From Paracoccus sp. (in: a-proteobacteria) (GTDB lineage Bacteria; Pseudomonadota; Alphaproteobacteria; Rhodobacterales; Rhodobacteraceae), in contig JAGPGI010000036.1 of NCBI GenBank assembly GCA_018056045.1, forward strand, positions 1 through 12,665: DNA of 12,665 nt, written 5' to 3'. Position 1 is the stretch's first letter. Each line of letters opens with the position of its first letter. Below the pieces are notes generated by a model, which was given only the letters and a program-made list of their open reading frames with translations, was not told where the DNA came from and did not search any database. Shown here one piece after another: positions 1 through 6,438 of the stretch. The position numbers were made by a program, and so were the translations under genes.

Positions 1-1
1 G

Positions 2-397
2 GTCTATCAGACCTTCACCCTGCCCTTTACCATCTGGATGATGCGGGCCTTTTTCGCCGACGTGCCCTTTGCCCTTTACGAGGCCGCAAGGCTGGAGGGC
101 GCGAAAAGCTGGCAGATATTGCTGCGCGTCTATCTGCCGCTGGCCGCACCGGGGATCGGGGCGACGGTGATCCTGAACAGCATCCGCATCTGGAACGAGC
201 TGGCCATCGCGCTTGGCCTGACCTTCGACAAGGCCCAGACCGTGACCTTGGCCGTCGCCGCCTATCGCGGCTACGCCTCGATCGACTGGGGGGCGCTGTC
301 GGCGGCGGCGATCACCTCGATCCTGCCGATGCTGATCTTTGCGATCCTTGCGCAGCGCCAGATCGTCGGCGGCCTCAGCCTCGGGGCGGTGAAATGA
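2..397 (+). CDS. Carbohydrate-type ABC transporter permease (MalG-like), 5'-truncated
   Basis: This is the C-terminal 131 residues of an inner-membrane permease of a binding-protein-dependent sugar or polyol importer; the start lies left of the window. The frame is open from base 2. The cytoplasmic EAA coupling loop, which docks on the ATPase, is clear (YEAARLEGAKSWQILLRVYL, beginning near base 80). Two hydrophobic stretches follow. The end, QRQIVGGLSLGAVK, matches the usual tail of MalG-type permeases. A MalK-like ATPase starts 24 bases after the stop, so the two form the end of one import operon whose other permease and binding protein should lie upstream. The family is well supported. The substrate cannot be told from this fragment. 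Confidence 0.9.
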   Translation, partial: VYQTFTLPFTIWMMRAFFADVPFALYEAARLEGAKSWQILLRVYLPLAAPGIGATVILNSIRIWNELAIALGLTFDKAQTVTLAVAAYRGYASIDWGALSAAAITSILPMLIFAILAQRQIVGGLSLGAVK

Positions 398-408
398 ACT
401 CTTGCATT

Positions 409-414
409 GAGGAG
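409..414 (+). promoter_or_regulatory. Ribosome binding site deciding the MalK-like start
   Basis: GAGGAG lies 7 bases before the ATG at 422. A possible upstream TTG start at 407 would overlap this site and has no Shine-Dalgarno sequence of its own. The ATG at 422 is therefore chosen, which also gives the usual N-terminus (MASVEFQDVG). Confidence 0.8.
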
Positions 415-421
415 CGCGGAC

Positions 422-1489
422 ATGGCTTCCGTTGAATTTCAGGACGTGGGCATCAGCTTCGGCCCGGCATCCGTGGTCAGGAACCTGAACCTGACCGTCA
501 ATGATGGCGAATTCGTGGTGCTGGTCGGCCCCTCGGGCTGCGGCAAATCCACGATCCTGCGCTCGATCGCGGGACTGGCGCAGGTCAACGCGGGCGATCT
601 GCGCATCGACGGGCGCCGCGTCAATGACGTCGATCCCGCCGAGCGCGACATCGCCATGGTGTTCCAGAGCTATGCGCTGTTTCCGAACATGACCGTGGCC
701 GGAAATCTGGGCTTTGGCCTGAAGATCCGGGGCGAGACCCGCGCCGAGATCGACCGGAAGGTCACCGAGGTGGCCCGCGTCGTCGGCCTTTCGGATCATC
801 TGCACAAACGCCCCGGCGCGCTGTCGGGCGGCCAGCGCCAGCGGGTCGCACTGGCCCGCGCCATCCTGCGCCGTCCGGGGGTATTCCTGTTCGACGAGCC
901 GCTGTCGAACCTCGACGCCGAATTCCGCAGCGCCATGCGCGCCGAGATCGTACGCTTTCATCGCAGTCAGGGCGCCTCGATGGTCTATGTGACCCATGAT
1001 CAGACCGAGGCGATGACCATGGGCGACCGCATCGCGGTGCTGGCGCCGCTGGCCGCCGGGCACAAGGCGAACCTCATGCAATACGGCACCCCCGATCAGG
1101 TCTATGCCCGGCCCGAGAACCTGTTCGTCGCCCGCTTCATCGGCACGCCGCGCATGAACGTGGTTACGCTGCCGGTCGAAGGCGGCGCGCTGATGTTTGG
1201 CAGCCAGCGTGTCGCCCTGCCCGACGCCGCCGCCCGCCTACCCGCCGTCGCTCTGGGACAGCGCCCCGAGCATCTGCATCTGGTCCCCGAGACCGAACCC
1301 GGCCTGCCCGGCACGGTCGAGCATGTCGAGAACCTTGGCCATGAGACGATCCTGACCCTTGCGACCGCAACCGGCCCGCTGATCCTGCGCGGAGCGCGCG
1401 GCGCAGCGCCCGGCCAGCCGCTGCGTGTCGCGCTGGACCCGGCGCATCTGCATCAGTTCGACCCCAGGACCGAGGCACGGCTGGACTGA
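422..1489 (+). CDS. ABC transporter ATPase, MalK/UgpC-like
   Basis: This cytoplasmic ATPase powers the sugar-type importer whose permease precedes it; 355 residues is the normal MalK-family length. Visible motifs are Walker A GPSGCGKST (36-44), Q-loop Gln82 in FQSYALFPN, signature LSGGQRQ (134-140), Walker B VFLFDEP (Asp158, Glu159), D-loop SNLD (162-165) and switch His192. Residues from about 240 to the end form the TOBE/OB regulatory region typical of MalK, UgpC and SmoK proteins, including RPEHLHL. All catalytic residues are present. The gene ends 19 bases before the convergent lysR stop. Substrate class (sugar, polyol or glycerol phosphate) remains open. A polyamine- or iron-type CUT ATPase is less likely, because the neighbouring permease ends like MalG. 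Confidence 0.93.
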   Translation: MASVEFQDVGISFGPASVVRNLNLTVNDGEFVVLVGPSGCGKSTILRSIAGLAQVNAGDLRIDGRRVNDVDPAERDIAMVFQSYALFPNMTVAGNLGFGLKIRGETRAEIDRKVTEVARVVGLSDHLHKRPGALSGGQRQRVALARAILRRPGVFLFDEPLSNLDAEFRSAMRAEIVRFHRSQGASMVYVTHDQTEAMTMGDRIAVLAPLAAGHKANLMQYGTPDQVYARPENLFVARFIGTPRMNVVTLPVEGGALMFGSQRVALPDAAARLPAVALGQRPEHLHLVPETEPGLPGTVEHVENLGHETILTLATATGPLILRGARGAAPGQPLRVALDPAHLHQFDPRTEARLD

Positions 1490-1508
1490 TCCCGCCTGAC
1501 GCCGGGGC

Positions 1509-2426
1509 CTAGACCGCCTCGGCCTCGCCCCGGTCCAAGGCCGCACCCAGATGCCGCGAGGCGATGGCGATAAAGGCCTCGGCGGCGGCGGACATCGGCA
1601 TCGCCTCGCTGGTGGCAAAGGCGAAACGATGGGTGATCTGTTCGCGCAAGGGCCGGATCGCGATGGGCAGATGGCGGAAATCCTCGGCCATCAGCCCGTT
1701 GACCAGCGTGACCCCCAGCCCATGCGCGGCGAATGCGCAGGCGGCCATCACCGAATGCACCTCCAGCCGGACATCGGGCCGCAGCCCGGCATCGAAGAAG
1801 ATCTCGTCGATCTCGCGGCGCGGCGCCCGCATCCGGCCCAGCAGGATCAGCGGCACCCCCGAAAGCTCGCGCAGCGCCACCTCGGCCCGGGCCGCCAAGG
1901 GATGGTCACGGGGCATTACCACCACGGTCGGCGCCTCGATCACCGGCAGGGATCGCAGCCCCGGCCGCTGGATCGGCATGCGCAGAAAGCCGATCTCGGC
2001 CCGCTCGTCGGCCAGCATCCGCTCGATCGTGTCATAGGCGCCGAAATGCATCTCGACCTGCACGCGGTCATGGCTTTCCAGAAACTCGGCCAGAATGCGC
2101 GGGATCAGCGACTGCACCAGACTGACCGGAACCGCCACCCGCAAGGTGGTCGAAGGCGCGTTGCCCGAGCGCAGTTCCGCCGCGCGGCGGCTCAGCCGGT
2201 CGCCGTGATCCAGCAGCAGAAGCATCTGCGCCTCGATGCTGCGGCTTTCGCGGGTCGGGATCAGCCGGCCACGGTCGCGCAGGAACAGCGCCAGATCCAG
2301 TTCCGCCTCAAGCTGCGCCAGCCGGCGGCTGACCGCCGATTGCGACAGGCCCAGCCGCGCCGCCGCCGCGATGGTGCTGCCGGTTTCCGCGATGGCCTTG
2401 TAGGTTCGCAGCAGGTCCAGATCCAT
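1509..2426 (-). CDS. LysR-family transcriptional regulator
   Basis: This is a 305-residue LysR-type DNA-binding regulator of typical length. The N-terminal winged helix-turn-helix is at about residues 2-60 (DLDLLRTYKAIAETGS, then GLSQSAVSRRLAQLE). The rest, about 90-295, is the substrate-binding-like effector domain. The gene is divergent from the oligopeptide transporter operon, the classic arrangement for a LysR protein controlling its neighbour, and its effector may be the imported compound or a product of it. The start is ATG at 2426, with AAGG (2440-2437) 10 bases before it. The T-N11-A dyad at 2432-2446 overlaps this ribosome binding site, so negative autoregulation is plausible. The stop (TAG) converges on the MalK-like gene. 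The family call is secure; target and effector are inferred. Confidence 0.93.
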   Translation of the reverse strand: MDLDLLRTYKAIAETGSTIAAAARLGLSQSAVSRRLAQLEAELDLALFLRDRGRLIPTRESRSIEAQMLLLLDHGDRLSRRAAELRSGNAPSTTLRVAVPVSLVQSLIPRILAEFLESHDRVQVEMHFGAYDTIERMLADERAEIGFLRMPIQRPGLRSLPVIEAPTVVVMPRDHPLAARAEVALRELSGVPLILLGRMRAPRREIDEIFFDAGLRPDVRLEVHSVMAACAFAAHGLGVTLVNGLMAEDFRHLPIAIRPLREQITHRFAFATSEAMPMSAAAEAFIAIASRHLGAALDRGEAEAV

Positions 2427-2562
2427 TGCCTATGCGCCTTATGCATTGATTGATCGGTATGTCTCATATTCTTGCATAGCATGGAATCACCCCGCTAAGG
2501 AATGCACAGGGGGAAATCATCATGCATCATTCACCGGCCAATTCGGCGCCCAAGGCCGCACC
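2427..2562. promoter_or_regulatory. Divergent lysR / peptide-transporter promoter region
   Basis: This is the only sizeable non-coding stretch before the transporter operon and is richer in A/T than the flanking genes. It holds the LysR-type dyad at 2432-2446, a weaker related dyad at 2468-2482, a longer inverted pair CTATGC (2430-2435) and GCATAG (2474-2479), and a strong ribosome binding site AGGGGG at 2508-2513. TTGCAT at 2472-2477 could serve as a poor -35 element. I see no convincing -10 box on either strand, which would fit an activator-dependent promoter. Start points cannot be placed from sequence alone. Confidence 0.6.
2432..2446. promoter_or_regulatory. LysR-type operator (T-N11-A dyad, ATGC-N7-GCAT)
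   Basis: ATGC at 2432-2435 and GCAT at 2443-2446 form a perfect 4-bp dyad with a 7-base spacer, exactly the LysR-family T-N11-A layout. It ends 20 bases upstream of the lysR ATG at its far edge and lies about 76 bases before the upstream ORF start at 2522. This is the position expected of a recognition site for divergent control. A weaker partner, ATTC-N7-GCAT at 2468-2482, is centred 36 bases away and could be the activation site. Confidence 0.55.
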
Positions 2563-2566
2563 ATGA
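2522..2566 (+). CDS. Possible 14-codon upstream ORF coupled to the first permease
   Basis: An ATG at 2522 is preceded by AGGGGG (2508-2513) at 8 bases, the strongest ribosome binding site near the operon start. It opens a 14-codon frame encoding MHHSPANSAPKAAP. Its TGA stop overlaps the ATG of the permease (ATGA, 2563-2566), the same junction used by every later gene in the operon. The permease itself has only a weak AAGG (2552-2555). The likely role is to load ribosomes and pass them to the permease by translational coupling. The peptide has no recognisable domain and no strong run of one codon, so classic attenuation is not indicated. It could be a chance reading frame. Confidence 0.4.
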   Translation: MHHSPANSAPKAAP

Positions 2567-3531
2567 CGGTCTTTCTGTTCCGGCGGCTGCTGCAATCGGT
2601 CTTTGTCCTGCTGCTGACCTCGGTGATCGTCTTTGCCGGCGTCTATGCCATCGGCGATCCGCTGGAGATCCTGCTACCCAGCGACGCGACCGCGGCCGAG
2701 CGGGCGCAGGTGGCGCGCGATCTGAACCTCGATGCGCCGCTGCCGATGCAATATCTGACCTTTCTCGGCTCGGCGCTCAGCGGCGATCTGGGGCGCTCCT
2801 TCGTCTATAACCGCCCGGCGCTCGACGTGATCTTCGAGCGCCTGCCAGCAACGCTGGAGCTGACCTTCACCGCGCTGATCCTGTCCCTGCTGATCGGCTT
2901 GCCGCTGGGTCTCTGGGCCGGGACGCGGCCCAGGACGCTGGTCGACGAGACGGTGATGACCGGCTCGATCCTTGGCTTTTCGCTGCCGAATTTCTGGCAA
3001 GGGATGATGCTGGTGATGATCTTTGCGGTCTGGCTGGGCTGGCTGCCCTCGACCGGGCGCGGCGAGACCGGCGAAATCCTCGGCATCCGCACCAGTTTCG
3101 CGACATGGGACGGCATCCGCCACCTGATCCTGCCGGCGATCAATCTGGCGCTGGCGCAGATCGCGCTGGTGATCCGGCTGACGCGCACCGGCGTTCAGGA
3201 AACCATGCCGCTGGATTTCGTGAAATTCGCCCGCGCCCGCGGCCTGTCGGAACGCCGCATCCTCATGGTGCATGTCTTCAAGAACATCCTGATCCCCATC
3301 GTCACCGTGCTGGGGGTCGAATTCGGCTCGCTGATCGCCTTCGCCGTCGTGACCGAGACGATCTTTGCCTGGCCGGGCGTCGGCAAGCTGATCATCGATT
3401 CGATCAACGCCTTGGACCGGCCGATCATCGTCGCCTACATCCTTGTCATCGTGACGATGTTCATCGTCATCAACCTGATCGTCGACCTGCTTTATTCGGC
3501 ACTCGACCCCCGCATCAGGAGCCGGGCATGA
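2563..3531 (+). CDS. Dipeptide/oligopeptide ABC transporter permease (DppB/OppB family)
   Basis: This is the first inner-membrane permease of a peptide-type (PepT) importer, 322 residues. The N-terminus MTVFLFRRLLQSVFVLLLTS is the usual DppB opening and decides the ATG at 2563 over an in-frame TTG at 2446. Hydrophobic segments lie near residues 10-30, 100-120, 135-160, 188-207, 245-270 and 287-312. The periplasmic loop GDLGRSF (74-80) is a family hallmark. The cytoplasmic EAA loop, FVKFARARGLSERRILMVHV (219-238), contacts the ATPases. It overlaps the next gene by four bases and pairs with the DppC-like permease to form the channel. Peptide-, nickel-, opine- and glutathione-type importers share this fold, so the substrate is not fixed. 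Confidence 0.93.
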   Translation: MTVFLFRRLLQSVFVLLLTSVIVFAGVYAIGDPLEILLPSDATAAERAQVARDLNLDAPLPMQYLTFLGSALSGDLGRSFVYNRPALDVIFERLPATLELTFTALILSLLIGLPLGLWAGTRPRTLVDETVMTGSILGFSLPNFWQGMMLVMIFAVWLGWLPSTGRGETGEILGIRTSFATWDGIRHLILPAINLALAQIALVIRLTRTGVQETMPLDFVKFARARGLSERRILMVHVFKNILIPIVTVLGVEFGSLIAFAVVTETIFAWPGVGKLIIDSINALDRPIIVAYILVIVTMFIVINLIVDLLYSALDPRIRSRA

Positions 3532-4415
3532 GCGTGCTTGCAGCCGAGGGCCAGGCGGCCCGTATCTGGCGCGGCATGCGCTCAAGCCCCAAGGCAATGG
3601 TCGCGCTGACGGTCTGCTTGATCCTGATCGCCGGCGCGGTTCTGGCGCCGTGGATCGCGCCGCAGAACCCCTATGACCTAGGCCAGATCGACTTTTTCGA
3701 CTCGCGGCTGGAGCCGGGCAGCGTCGGCATGAACGGCATCACCTATTGGCTGGGCACCGACACGCAGGGCCGCGACATGCTGTCGGCGATGCTTTACGGG
3801 CTGCGCACCAGCCTTGCGGTCGGGGTCACCTCGGGCGTGCTGGCGCTGCTGGTCGGCACCGCGCTGGGGCTGATGGCGGCCTATTTCGGCGGCCGGGTGG
3901 ATGCCTTCATCATGCGCTTTGTCGACCTGATGCTGGGCTTTCCCACGATCCTCGTGGCGCTGATGATCCTTGTCATCTTCGGTCAGGGCACATGGAAGGT
4001 GATCCTCGCGCTGGTCTTCGTGCAATGGGCCTATTTCGCCCGCGCCGTGCGTGCCGCCGCCCTTGTCGAGACCGGCAAGGAATATGTCGAGGCCGCGCGC
4101 TGCCTGGGCCTTTCCGCCCCGCGCATCCTTGCCTCGCATATCCTGCCCAACTGCCTGCCACCGCTGATCGTCATCGGCACCATCCAGGTCGCCACCTCGA
4201 TCGCGGCCGAGGCGACGCTGTCATTTCTGGGCATCGGCCTGCCGATCACCGAGCCCTCGCTGGGGCTGCTGATCTCGAACGGCTATCAGGTCCTCCTGGC
4301 CGGCATCTACTGGATGAGCGTCTATCCGGGCCTGTTACTGCTTTTGCTGGTGTTTTCGATCAATGTCGTCGGCGACCGGCTGCGTGAAATCCTGAACCCG
4401 AGGCTGGCGACATGA
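3528..4415 (+). CDS. Dipeptide/oligopeptide ABC transporter permease (DppC/OppC family)
   Basis: This is the second channel subunit of the peptide-type importer, 295 residues. A cytoplasmic N-terminus of about 22 residues is followed by the first membrane helix (24-45). The DppC hallmark LGTDTQGRDMLSAMLYG (75-91) precedes the five-helix permease core. The EAA loop is EYVEAARCLGLSAPRILASH (185-204). ATEATLSFLGIG-like residues 226-237 (AAEATLSFLGIG) are also diagnostic. The ATG at 3528 overlaps the stop of the preceding permease, and the stop overlaps the next ATG, both as ATGA. An earlier in-frame opening exists but would overlap dppB-like coding heavily and lacks family similarity, so it is not used. 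Confidence 0.93.
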   Translation: MSVLAAEGQAARIWRGMRSSPKAMVALTVCLILIAGAVLAPWIAPQNPYDLGQIDFFDSRLEPGSVGMNGITYWLGTDTQGRDMLSAMLYGLRTSLAVGVTSGVLALLVGTALGLMAAYFGGRVDAFIMRFVDLMLGFPTILVALMILVIFGQGTWKVILALVFVQWAYFARAVRAAALVETGKEYVEAARCLGLSAPRILASHILPNCLPPLIVIGTIQVATSIAAEATLSFLGIGLPITEPSLGLLISNGYQVLLAGIYWMSVYPGLLLLLLVFSINVVGDRLREILNPRLAT

Positions 4416-5386
4416 GCGATGATCTTCTGAACGTCGAGGGGCTGCGGACGTGGTTTCCGACCCCAAAAGGCACTATCAAGGCGGTGGACGGGGTCGATCT
4501 GCGGCTCAGGCGGGGCCAGATCCTTGGCCTTGTCGGCGAAAGCGGCTCGGGCAAGTCGATCACCGGCTTCTCGCTGCTGGGTCTGGTCGATCCGCCCGGC
4601 AAGCTGGTCGAGGGGCGCATTGATTTTCAGGGCGAGGACCTGCGCGCCGCCAGTCCCGAGCGGCTGCGCGCGCTGCGCGGCAACCGCATCGCGATGATCT
4701 TTCAGGACCCGATGATGACGCTTAACCCGGTCCTGAAGATCGCGACGCAGATGATCGAGACGGTTCAGGCCCACAAGAAGGTCAGCCGCGCCGAGGCGCG
4801 CGCCATGTCGGTTGCCGCCCTTGCCCGCGTCGGCATCCCCAGCCCGGACGAACGCATCGACGCCTATCCGCACCAGTTTTCCGGCGGCATGCTCCAGCGC
4901 GTCGCCATCGCCATCGCGCTGCTGCACGAACCCGACCTGATCATCGCCGACGAGCCGACAACCGCGCTGGACGTCACCATCCAGAGCCAGATCCTCGCCG
5001 AGATGCAGAAGCTGACCGCCGAGATGGGGCTGGCGATGATCTGGATCAGCCATGACCTTGGCGTCGTGGCCGCCCTGGCCGACAATGTCGCGGTCATGTA
5101 TGCCGGCCGCATCGTCGAACGCGGCACCGTGGACGAGGTGCTGGACCATCCGCGCCACCCCTATACGCGCGGGCTGATCGGCTCGACGCCGATGGCGAAT
5201 GATCGCGGCCAGCCCTTGCGGCAGATCCCCGGCACCGCGCCGCCGCCCCTGAACCGCCCCGAGGGCTGCCCGTTCCGCCCGCGCTGCGCCCATGCCTCGC
5301 AGGCCTGCCTGGCCGAGCCGGGCGAGACCGTCGCCGCCTCGGGCCATATGTGGCGCTGTTTTCATCCGCAGGGGGACGCGGCATGA
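4412..5386 (+). CDS. Peptide ABC transporter ATPase (DppD/OppD family)
   Basis: This is one of two ATPases driving the peptide-type importer, 324 residues, a normal DppD length. Motifs are Walker [10 protein letters not shown] (42-50, with the non-Thr last residue common in DppD), Q-loop Gln98 in [10 protein letters not shown], signature FSGGM (156-160), Walker B LIIADEP (Asp180, Glu181) and switch His214. The oligopeptide-specific C-terminal extension has cysteines at 286, 292, 299 and 316 (CPFRPRC, then C and C). This is the pattern linked to a [4Fe-4S] cluster in a structurally studied DppD homologue, and here the cluster is inferred. The gene starts and ends in ATGA overlaps and works as a heterodimer with the following DppF-like ATPase. 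Confidence 0.93.
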   Translation: MSDDLLNVEGLRTWFPTPKGTIKAVDGVDLRLRRGQILGLVGESGSGKSITGFSLLGLVDPPGKLVEGRIDFQGEDLRAASPERLRALRGNRIAMIFQDPMMTLNPVLKIATQMIETVQAHKKVSRAEARAMSVAALARVGIPSPDERIDAYPHQFSGGMLQRVAIAIALLHEPDLIIADEPTTALDVTIQSQILAEMQKLTAEMGLAMIWISHDLGVVAALADNVAVMYAGRIVERGTVDEVLDHPRHPYTRGLIGSTPMANDRGQPLRQIPGTAPPPLNRPEGCPFRPRCAHASQACLAEPGETVAASGHMWRCFHPQGDAA

Positions 5387-6438
5387 CCGATCAAGCCGAT
5401 CCGCGGGATTTCGTCCGCGTCGAGAATGTCTCGCGCCGCTTTCAGCGGAAATCCGATGCCATCGACCGCATGGCGGTCCGTCTGGGCCTTGCCTCGCCGC
5501 CGCCGGCCGTCCACGCACTGGATCAGGTTGATCTGACCATCCGTCAGGGCGAGGTCGTGGGTCTGGTGGGCGAAAGCGGCTGCGGCAAGTCCACTCTTGG
5601 CCGCATCGTCGCCGGAATGCTGGCGCCCTCGGAGGGGATCGTCAGCCAGCGCGGGCAGGATATCGCCCGGCTGAAGGGCGAGCAGGCCCGGCGCATGCGG
5701 CTGGCCACGCAGATCATCTTTCAGGACCCGATGTCCTCGCTGAACCCGCGCAAGCGCGTGCGCGACATCATCGGCGAGGCGCCCGTGGTCCACGGCCTTG
5801 TCCGCCGCAGCGAGATGCCAAGACTGGTCGCCGATCTGCTGGCGCGGGTGGGACTGGACCCGGCCATGGCCGACCGCTATCCGCATCAGTTCTCGGGCGG
5901 GCAGCGCCAGCGCATCGGCATCGCCCGCGCGCTGGCGGTGAACCCCGATTTCCTGATCTGCGATGAAAGCATCGCGGCGCTGGATGTCTCGATCCAGGCG
6001 CAGGTCATCAACCTGTTCATGCAGTTGCGGCAGGAACTGAACCTGACGATCCTGTTCATCAGTCACGACCTGTCGGTCGTGCGCCACATCGCCGACCGGG
6101 TGGTGATCATGTATCTGGGCCGCATCGTCGAAAGCGCGCCCACCGATCAGGTGTTCGAGCATCCGCGCCACCCCTATACGCAGGCGCTGCTCGAAGAGAT
6201 CCCGCGCCTTGACCGCCGCCGCCGGGCGTTTTCGACCATCAAGGGCGAGATCCCCTCGCCGGTGAACCCGCCGGGCGGCTGCCATTTCCATCCGCGTTGC
6301 CCGCATGCCTTCGCGGCCTGCGGCCAGTCCCGGCCGCCGCTGACGCTGGCCGCACCCGGGCACCGCGTCGCCTGCCTGCTCAATGACGGGCTTGGACGCC
6401 CGAACCAGATCAATTCCATGGGAGGAACTGACAGATGA
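5383..6438 (+). CDS. Peptide ABC transporter ATPase (DppF/OppF family)
   Basis: This is the second ATPase of the importer, 351 residues. Walker A is GESGCGKST (63-71), Q-loop Gln114 in FQDPMSSLNP, signature SGGQRQ (171-176), Walker B FLICDES (Asp194, Glu195; Ser replaces the usual Pro) and switch His228. The segment between beta strands 1 and 2 (about 22-47) is lengthened, as usual in DppF/OppF. The C-terminal extension carries cysteines 300, 306, 313 and 331, spaced almost as in the partner ATPase. The ATG at 5383 is chosen because it overlaps the upstream stop as ATGA; an earlier in-frame ATG (5350) would run back into the partner gene. The last codons contain the strong ribosome binding site of the binding-protein gene. 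Confidence 0.93.
   Translation: MTDQADPRDFVRVENVSRRFQRKSDAIDRMAVRLGLASPPPAVHALDQVDLTIRQGEVVGLVGESGCGKSTLGRIVAGMLAPSEGIVSQRGQDIARLKGEQARRMRLATQIIFQDPMSSLNPRKRVRDIIGEAPVVHGLVRRSEMPRLVADLLARVGLDPAMADRYPHQFSGGQRQRIGIARALAVNPDFLICDESIAALDVSIQAQVINLFMQLRQELNLTILFISHDLSVVRHIADRVVIMYLGRIVESAPTDQVFEHPRHPYTQALLEEIPRLDRRRRAFSTIKGEIPSPVNPPGGCHFHPRCPHAFAACGQSRPPLTLAAPGHRVACLLNDGLGRPNQINSMGGTDR
6420..6426 (+). promoter_or_regulatory. Strong ribosome binding site for the binding-protein gene
   Basis: GGGAGGA sits 8 bases before the ATG at 6435, inside the final codons of the DppF-like gene. It is the best Shine-Dalgarno match among the transporter genes. It would let the binding protein be made in excess of the membrane complex even though it is the fifth transporter gene. 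Confidence 0.65.

Noticed and set aside
1491..1506. A small CCCG...CGGG inverted pair between the MalK-like gene and lysR as a terminator.
   Set aside because: The stem is only 4 bp with no T-tract, which is expected by chance in such GC-rich sequence.
1551..2453. A 300-codon plus-strand frame opposite lysR.
   Set aside because: It is the reverse frame of a well-supported LysR regulator and has no domain signal.
2446..2562. An N-terminal extension of the first permease from TTG at 2446.
   Set aside because: It has no ribosome binding site, the extension resembles no permease, and the ATG at 2563 gives the standard DppB N-terminus.
3105..3527. An in-frame extension of the DppC-like permease back into the first permease gene.
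   Set aside because: The extra residues are a shifted-frame reading of the DppB-like gene; the ATGA start at 3528 fits family length and operon style.
4322..5518. A 398-codon minus-strand frame opposite the DppD-like ATPase, and a similar one at 5362-6447.
   Set aside because: Both mirror conserved ATPase coding sequence, are rich in Arg, His, Gln and Asp in the way reverse frames are, and match no known fold.
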